Assembly: GCA_016780825.1 (NCBI GenBank)
Contig: JADHLF010000023.1
Span: 1 to 36,721, forward strand
Direction of reading: 5' to 3'
DNA from: Planktomarina sp.
GTDB lineage: Bacteria > Pseudomonadota > Alphaproteobacteria > Rhodobacterales > Rhodobacteraceae
DNA length: 36,721 bases
Shown: positions 32,832-36,721 of the stretch, piece by piece
How the letters are laid out: each line of letters starts with the position of its first letter
How positions within the stretch are numbered: the stretch's first letter is position 1
Translations under genes and position numbers: made by a program
The notes under the pieces: generated by a model
The model's database searches: none
What the model was told of the DNA's origin: nothing
Seen by the model: the letters and a program-made list of their open reading frames with translations, nothing else

Positions 32832-33797
32832 TTACAGACCCAGCATCGCATCAACGCGATCTGAGTTGGCAGCAATCCATGCCTTAGCGGCGGCTTCTGG
32901 CGACACACCATTTGCGCTGATCTCAAAGGCCAAACCGGACACATCGTCCGCTGTAACCGAGAAATTAGCAAAAAATTCTGCAATCGCCGGAGACCGATCA
33001 GCCAAAGAATTTGACCAAGCAATCTGCACTTCCTTTAGCGCATCTTTCGTGGCGACATAGGATTTATCATACCAGTCTGCATCATCAGACGGCTGCACCA
33101 TCTTGTAGCTTGCCGGATCATAGGTCGGCTCACTCAGCATTTCGACATCAAACATGAACCACACCGCGTGAGGTTTATAGCAATAGAATGCATAGCCCTC
33201 GCCCTTGGCGATACTGTCTTTAATACGCGCGGTCTTCACGCTTTCTTCGGCCCGAATCGGTTCGATGAAATCCAGCAATCCATAGTCGCGTGTTTTGACT
33301 TCATTCACATTCGCCGAGGCCCAGCCTGGCGCACCAATCCACATTTCGCCTTTGCCATTGCCATCACTGTCCATCAGTGCCGCCACATCAGGACGGCCAA
33401 GATCTGCGATATCTGTGATGTTATTGGCCTTTGCAAAATCCTGCGAAACGCAAAACCCTTGGTTGCCTTCATATGGGTTGGACGAAAGGGTCACGGTGCC
33501 CGCTCCATCGACATATTTTTTTGTAAAGCTTTCTTGGTTTGGCAACCACACATCCGGGTGCACATCAATGTCGCCCTTGCCTTGGTCCATGGCTTGGAAA
33601 ATTGTGGCGTTATTGCCCGGCACATATTCCACCGAGCCGCCAATGCGGGAGGTCACAATTTCCCCGAGCAAATGGCCAATGGCCTGCGCGCCGGTCCACG
33701 ATGGCAGGCCGATTTTCACCTCTTCCGCCGCCATCGCCGGCAGGGATAGAAGGCCCACGGCCCCCGCAAGGCACAATGTCCTACATTTGATTAGCAT
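32832..33797 (-). CDS. Periplasmic substrate-binding protein, OpuAC/TmoX-like
   Basis: The 321-residue protein has a signal peptide (MLIKCRTLCLAGAVGLLSLP, cleavage near AMA-AEE, residue 24). The mature OpuAC-type domain starts EEVKIGLPSWTGAQAIGHLL, then VPGNNATIFQAMDQGKGDIDVHPDVWLPNQ. The many Trp and Tyr residues (WTGAQ, DVWLPNQ, GAPGWASA, YCYKPHAVWFMF) are suited to cation-pi binding of a quaternary or methylated amine. The wording resembles TMAO-binding TmoX of marine bacteria, but glycine betaine, choline-derived solutes or creatine are also possible. AGGAG is placed 6-7 nt before ATG 33797. It is the first gene of the operon and diverges from a LysR gene. Confidence 0.87.
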   Translation of the reverse strand: MLIKCRTLCLAGAVGLLSLPAMAAEEVKIGLPSWTGAQAIGHLLGEIVTSRIGGSVEYVPGNNATIFQAMDQGKGDIDVHPDVWLPNQESFTKKYVDGAGTVTLSSNPYEGNQGFCVSQDFAKANNITDIADLGRPDVAALMDSDGNGKGEMWIGAPGWASANVNEVKTRDYGLLDFIEPIRAEESVKTARIKDSIAKGEGYAFYCYKPHAVWFMFDVEMLSEPTYDPASYKMVQPSDDADWYDKSYVATKDALKEVQIAWSNSLADRSPAIAEFFANFSVTADDVSGLAFEISANGVSPEAAAKAWIAANSDRVDAMLGL

Positions 33798-33941
33798 GTC
33801 AGTCTCCTCTGTTGAACTGCGCCGAATTGGCGCCAGTTTGTTCTTTTCTTATCAAATACAGCGCATCCCAACCGTGTCATGATGAAAGCAATGGGCTGGA
33901 ACACGCGAAGCTCTTGTGTCTTCACTGTAAAGGGAGAGGTT

Positions 33942-33960
33942 TTCGAATATCAAATTCGAA
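33942..33960. promoter_or_regulatory. Perfect inverted repeat, likely LysR operator
   Basis: TTCGAAT and ATTCGAA flank five bases, a perfect 7-bp dyad in the 242-bp gap between the binding-protein gene and the LysR gene. A second short dyad, GCATA-TTT-TATGC, lies at 33986-33998, nearer to the LysR start, in AT-rich promoter-like sequence. The pair fits a LysR recall/activation site arrangement. Confidence 0.5.
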
Positions 33961-34039
33961 CATTTCATCAAACTATTCTCAAATTGCATATTTTATGCTA
34001 ATCAGTGACCCTTAGGATCACAGGTGGGGTTTGGACGTT

Positions 34040-34924
34040 ATGGACCTGAATTGGCTCAGAGATTTTGAGTGTTTGGCACGCACTCTCAATTTCACCAGAG
34101 CATCAAACGAGCGCAACATCACCCAATCTGCCTTCAGCCGGCGGATCAAAGCCCTCGAAAACTGGGTTGGGCTGCCCCTGGTCAATCGCGCCACCTACCC
34201 CATTCAGCTCACAGAGGCCGGGCAGAATTTTTTGCCCACAGCCAAGGCTGCCATCGCGCAGTTAAGCGAAAGCCGTCAATCCATCCGAGATGCAGACAGA
34301 GGGGATACCCGCTTTGTCAGAATCTCGGCTCTCCATACGATATCGATGAACTACCTTGCGCATCAAATCGAACGCATTCAAAAGGAAATCCCAGAGTTGC
34401 GCACACGGGTGATCTCGGATTCCCTGAGCACCTGTTGCGAGCTGCTGCTCGAAGGGGCGGTTGATATCATGTTGGTCTATTACCATCAGTATGTATCGCC
34501 AAAAATCGATGACACAGGCTTTGAGCGCAAGGATCTCTTATCAGATTTATTAATTCCTGTTGCCGCCCGTGAGGTCGCCGAAGCGCGGGGGTGGCACCTC
34601 TCCAACAGCGGCGGCGTGCCCATCCCTTATCTGGCCTATGAGCAATCGTCTTTTTTGGGGCAAGTCGTTGAAAATTCTATTTCGATTGAGACTTTAAACA
34701 TCGAAACCATCTATATTGATGGGCTGGTTGAAACCATCCGCCGGCGCCTCTTGCAGGGCAGCGGTTTTGCTTGGATGCCCCAAACCGCCGTTAAAACTGA
34801 GTTGGCAAATGGCAGTCTGGTCGCCATTGGCTGCGAGAGTTTGAATGTCTCTTTGACCATTTCCGCCCTGGCCAATCCCACATATTTCGATGACAGCGCC
34901 CGCAAGATGTGGTCTTTGCTCTAG
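34040..34924 (+). CDS. LysR-family regulator of the importer operon
   Basis: The 294-residue protein begins MDLNWLRDFECLARTLNFTRASNERNITQSAFSRRIKALENWVGLPLVNR, the N-terminal winged helix of LysR proteins (residues 1-60), followed by a linker helix and a substrate-binding domain. The effector domain is less typical, with STCCELLLEGAVDIMLVYYH near residue 140. It is divergent from the binding-protein gene, with a dyad between them, and is therefore probably the activator of the importer. ATG 34040 is chosen; a TTG three codons upstream is possible. It is convergent with the desulfhydrase gene (6 bp). Confidence 0.87.
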   Translation: MDLNWLRDFECLARTLNFTRASNERNITQSAFSRRIKALENWVGLPLVNRATYPIQLTEAGQNFLPTAKAAIAQLSESRQSIRDADRGDTRFVRISALHTISMNYLAHQIERIQKEIPELRTRVISDSLSTCCELLLEGAVDIMLVYYHQYVSPKIDDTGFERKDLLSDLLIPVAAREVAEARGWHLSNSGGVPIPYLAYEQSSFLGQVVENSISIETLNIETIYIDGLVETIRRRLLQGSGFAWMPQTAVKTELANGSLVAIGCESLNVSLTISALANPTYFDDSARKMWSLL

Positions 34925-34930
34925 CCGGTT

Positions 34931-35944
34931 TTAGAGGGTGACCCAATTGCGCGAGAAATCGAAGGCAAAATCATAGCCCCCCAGCGCCGCCGCACCTCCG
35001 GTATGCAAAAACATGATGCGCTCACCGGCAAACGCCCCCTTACGCGCCAGATCAATCAGGCCCGCAGCCCCCTTGGCAGAATAGCAAGGGTCCAGCAAAA
35101 TGCCTTCCAATTCCGCAAACATTTTAATCGCCTCAAGGCCGCTTTGTGTCGGCAGACCGTAACCCTCGCCGACGTAATCTGTATTTGCCATCACATCGCT
35201 GCGCTGAACCACACCGGGGCAGCCCAACTTTTCCGCCGTGCGGCAGGCCAGATCAAACACCATGTTTTCTTGTTTTTCGAGTGGCGCGCGGGTGCCAATG
35301 CCCAAAACTGGCAGCTGTGCGTTCATGGCGCAAAGACCGGTCACCAGGCCCGCCTGCGTGCCCGAAGACCCGGTTGCATGCACCAAGCGATCAAACTTCA
35401 GACCGCGATCATTGGCCTGCCCCAGCAGCTCAAAAGCCGCGTTCACATATCCCAAAGCCCCCGTCGGATTTGAGCCGCCTCCGGGGATGACATAGACCTT
35501 ATGCCCTTCCGCGCGCTTGGCCTCAGCCGCCCGTTCCATTTCACCGGGCATATCGTGGCCAGCTGGGAACTTCTGCGTTGTGGCGCCATGCAAGTGATCC
35601 AGCAACACATTACCATTGGTGTTGTAATTGCCATCTTGGTAACCGGTACGATCTTCTAGAAGGAGATGGCATTTCAGTCCAAGCTTCGCTGCAAATGCAG
35701 CGGTTTGGCGCCCGTGATTGGTCTGGGTCGCCCCTTGGGTCATCACCATATCCGCACCCTGCTCAAGAGCCTCCGCCATTAGAAATTCCAGCTTGCGCGT
35801 CTTATTTCCGCCGGTCGACATGCCTGTGCAATCATCCCGTTTGATCCAAATCTCAATGCCCAATTCTTTTGACAAACGCTCCATTGGCTCCAGGGGCGTC
35901 GCGAGATGCGCAAGAAATACTCTCGGGAAACGGGCAAGATGCAT
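34931..35944 (-). CDS. D-cysteine desulfhydrase / L-cysteate sulfo-lyase family
   Basis: The 337-residue PLP enzyme is of the ACC deaminase/D-cysteine desulfhydrase family (fold type II). The PLP lysine is Lys48 in STGGNKTRKLEF, GATQTNHGRQTAAFAAKLG follows, and GGGSNPTGALGYVNAAFEL and HATGSSGTQAGLVTG bind substrate and the PLP phosphate. In marine Roseobacters the close relative CuyA releases sulfite from L-cysteate, while DcyD releases sulfide from D-cysteine. Both have this architecture, and I cannot separate them here. ATG 35944 (MHLARFPRVFLAHL) has AGGAG 6 nt upstream; the in-frame start at 36019 adds 25 unconserved residues. No CuyZ-like exporter gene is adjacent. Confidence 0.85.
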   Translation of the reverse strand: MHLARFPRVFLAHLATPLEPMERLSKELGIEIWIKRDDCTGMSTGGNKTRKLEFLMAEALEQGADMVMTQGATQTNHGRQTAAFAAKLGLKCHLLLEDRTGYQDGNYNTNGNVLLDHLHGATTQKFPAGHDMPGEMERAAEAKRAEGHKVYVIPGGGSNPTGALGYVNAAFELLGQANDRGLKFDRLVHATGSSGTQAGLVTGLCAMNAQLPVLGIGTRAPLEKQENMVFDLACRTAEKLGCPGVVQRSDVMANTDYVGEGYGLPTQSGLEAIKMFAELEGILLDPCYSAKGAAGLIDLARKGAFAGERIMFLHTGGAAALGGYDFAFDFSRNWVTL

Positions 35945-36001
35945 GGAAAACTCCTGTGATTGATTGCCATGAGACCTAGAGCCTATCTTTCGCATTATCC
36001 A

Positions 36002-36016
36002 ATGCAAAAATTGCAT
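36002..36016. promoter_or_regulatory. LysR-type T-N11-A dyad upstream of the desulfhydrase gene
   Basis: ATGCAA-AAA-TTGCAT is a perfect 6-bp dyad with T (36003) and A (36015) separated by 11 bases, the LysR core pattern. It lies about 60 bp upstream of the desulfhydrase start. A nearby TTGCAA at about 36032 could be a second half-site. The regulator may be encoded elsewhere. Confidence 0.4.
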
Positions 36017-36145
36017 CACGGCATGTCAAACTTGCAATATCGCCCGGCGCGATCGGCGATGCGCCCAGGCAGTTTCAACGCAAAAGTGATCTAATCAACT
36101 GGCCTCTGCGTAAAAATTACAAACGAAATTAAATCTGCCGGACAC

Positions 36146-36511
36146 ATGCACAACATCATAACTGCCCTCTTATTAAGCCTCATGGCCACGACCGTTGTAG
36201 CGCAAGAAACCCTGACCAAAAAGCCCGACTTTCTCACTGCCGTGGCGGGTCATGTCCTCGAGATTGGGCTGTTGCGTGTGCAGCTTCAAGTATTGGAGAG
36301 TGGCGAAATCACTGGCAAAGCTTTTGGCCGCGGCGTCACGGGCACCTGGGACTGGCGCGATGGATTTTTCTGCCGCAGCATGACCTGGGGGGACCGCGAG
36401 CTGGAGTATAATTGCCAGCAGGTCAAGAAAGAGGGAACATCCCTCATCTTCACCAGCGACAAGGGAGGCGGCCGCAGCGCCACATTCTCCCTGCGGCCCG
36501 CAACGCAATAA
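36146..36511 (+). CDS. Small exported protein of unknown function
   Basis: The 121-residue product has a signal peptide (MHNIITALLLSLMATTVVAQ, likely cleaved before or after QE at 20-21). The mature part is about 100 residues: ADFL-like start (PDFLTAVAGHVLEIG), several beta strands, GTWDWRDGFFCRSMTWGD and ELEYNCQQV, with two cysteines (76 and 90) well placed for a disulfide in the periplasm. Small beta-rich exported proteins of this pattern are frequent in Rhodobacteraceae, but I know no function. It is divergent from the desulfhydrase gene and no partner gene is visible before the window ends. Confidence 0.7.
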   Translation: MHNIITALLLSLMATTVVAQETLTKKPDFLTAVAGHVLEIGLLRVQLQVLESGEITGKAFGRGVTGTWDWRDGFFCRSMTWGDRELEYNCQQVKKEGTSLIFTSDKGGGRSATFSLRPATQ

Positions 36512-36721
36512 GCCCTGTTGCGCAAGCCTGACACCTATTTTGAGCGCAGGCACTCCGCGAGAGCGTTTGACAGGTTCCGGATCGGTGCTGTCAGACAAAC
36601 TTGAACACCCGTAAAAGGCACCTCAAGTCAATCATCATGCGGCACAGAAATTGAACCACTCTGTGAGAGCAGTTTTACGTTTTTGCTTATAAGTCTGTCT
36701 GCTTTCTAGATGTCTTTCATG

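Noticed and set aside
1..36721. CRISPR array, tRNA or rRNA genes, transposases, phage genes
   Set aside because: No regularly spaced repeats, cloverleaf-like gene, rRNA segment or recombinase motif was seen on either strand.
36512..36721. A possible gene start at the right edge
   Set aside because: No open frame with a ribosome-binding site is visible before the window ends; the terminal ATG cannot be judged.

Overview
The window looks like a chromosomal segment of a marine alphaproteobacterium of the Roseobacter group (Rhodobacteraceae). This is inferred from the gene content: a fructose-type FrcBCAK importer with a ROK regulator, DoeA-type ectoine hydrolase, creatinase, an arginase/ornithine cyclodeaminase/PutA operon under an Lrp regulator, and a betaine-type ABC importer. 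Base composition is moderately GC-rich with AT-rich promoter regions. I cannot name the species. No phage, transposase, CRISPR array, rRNA or tRNA gene was found.

Layout. 1-2685: the str operon on the minus strand (rpsL, rpsG, 5' part of fusA) with a strong sigma70-type promoter. 2764-7720: a minus-strand sugar ABC operon (frcB-frcC-frcA-kinase) and a divergent ROK regulator sharing an AT-rich dyad. 7733-12698: a TesA-like esterase diverging at only 12 bp from a YbbA/YbbP ABC pair, followed by a family 2 glycosyltransferase. 12699-13620: a small segment with two strong hairpins and an outer-membrane-type gene broken by an in-frame TGA. It is bracketed by two copies of a perfect 21-bp repeat, one of which is the 3' end of the next gene. 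13621-16228: an omega-aminotransferase and an ectoine hydrolase (doeD/doeA-like). 16445-20722: a DMT transporter, an acyl-CoA ligase, an AEC permease and a VIT-family transporter. 20853-26767: a complete arginine-to-glutamate route (Lrp regulator diverging from arginase, ornithine cyclodeaminase and PutA), closed by a 10-bp-stem hairpin. 26852-27689: an overlapping pair of a winged-helix protein and an unrecognised membrane protein. 28106-29323: creatinase. 29438-33797: a betaine/TMAO-type ABC importer with an alpha/beta hydrolase, diverging from a LysR regulator. 34931-36511: a D-cysteine desulfhydrase/L-cysteate sulfo-lyase family enzyme and a small exported protein. 36512-36721 holds nothing I can identify.

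Taken together, much of the window serves scavenging of small nitrogen- and sulfur-rich organic solutes: ectoine, arginine/ornithine/proline, creatine, betaine-like compounds, and cysteine or cysteate. Each module sits next to its own importer or regulator. The least explained items are the repeat-bracketed broken gene, the winged-helix/membrane-protein pair, and the permease with a long N-terminal extension. I did not find a clear-cut new multi-gene defence or mobile system.
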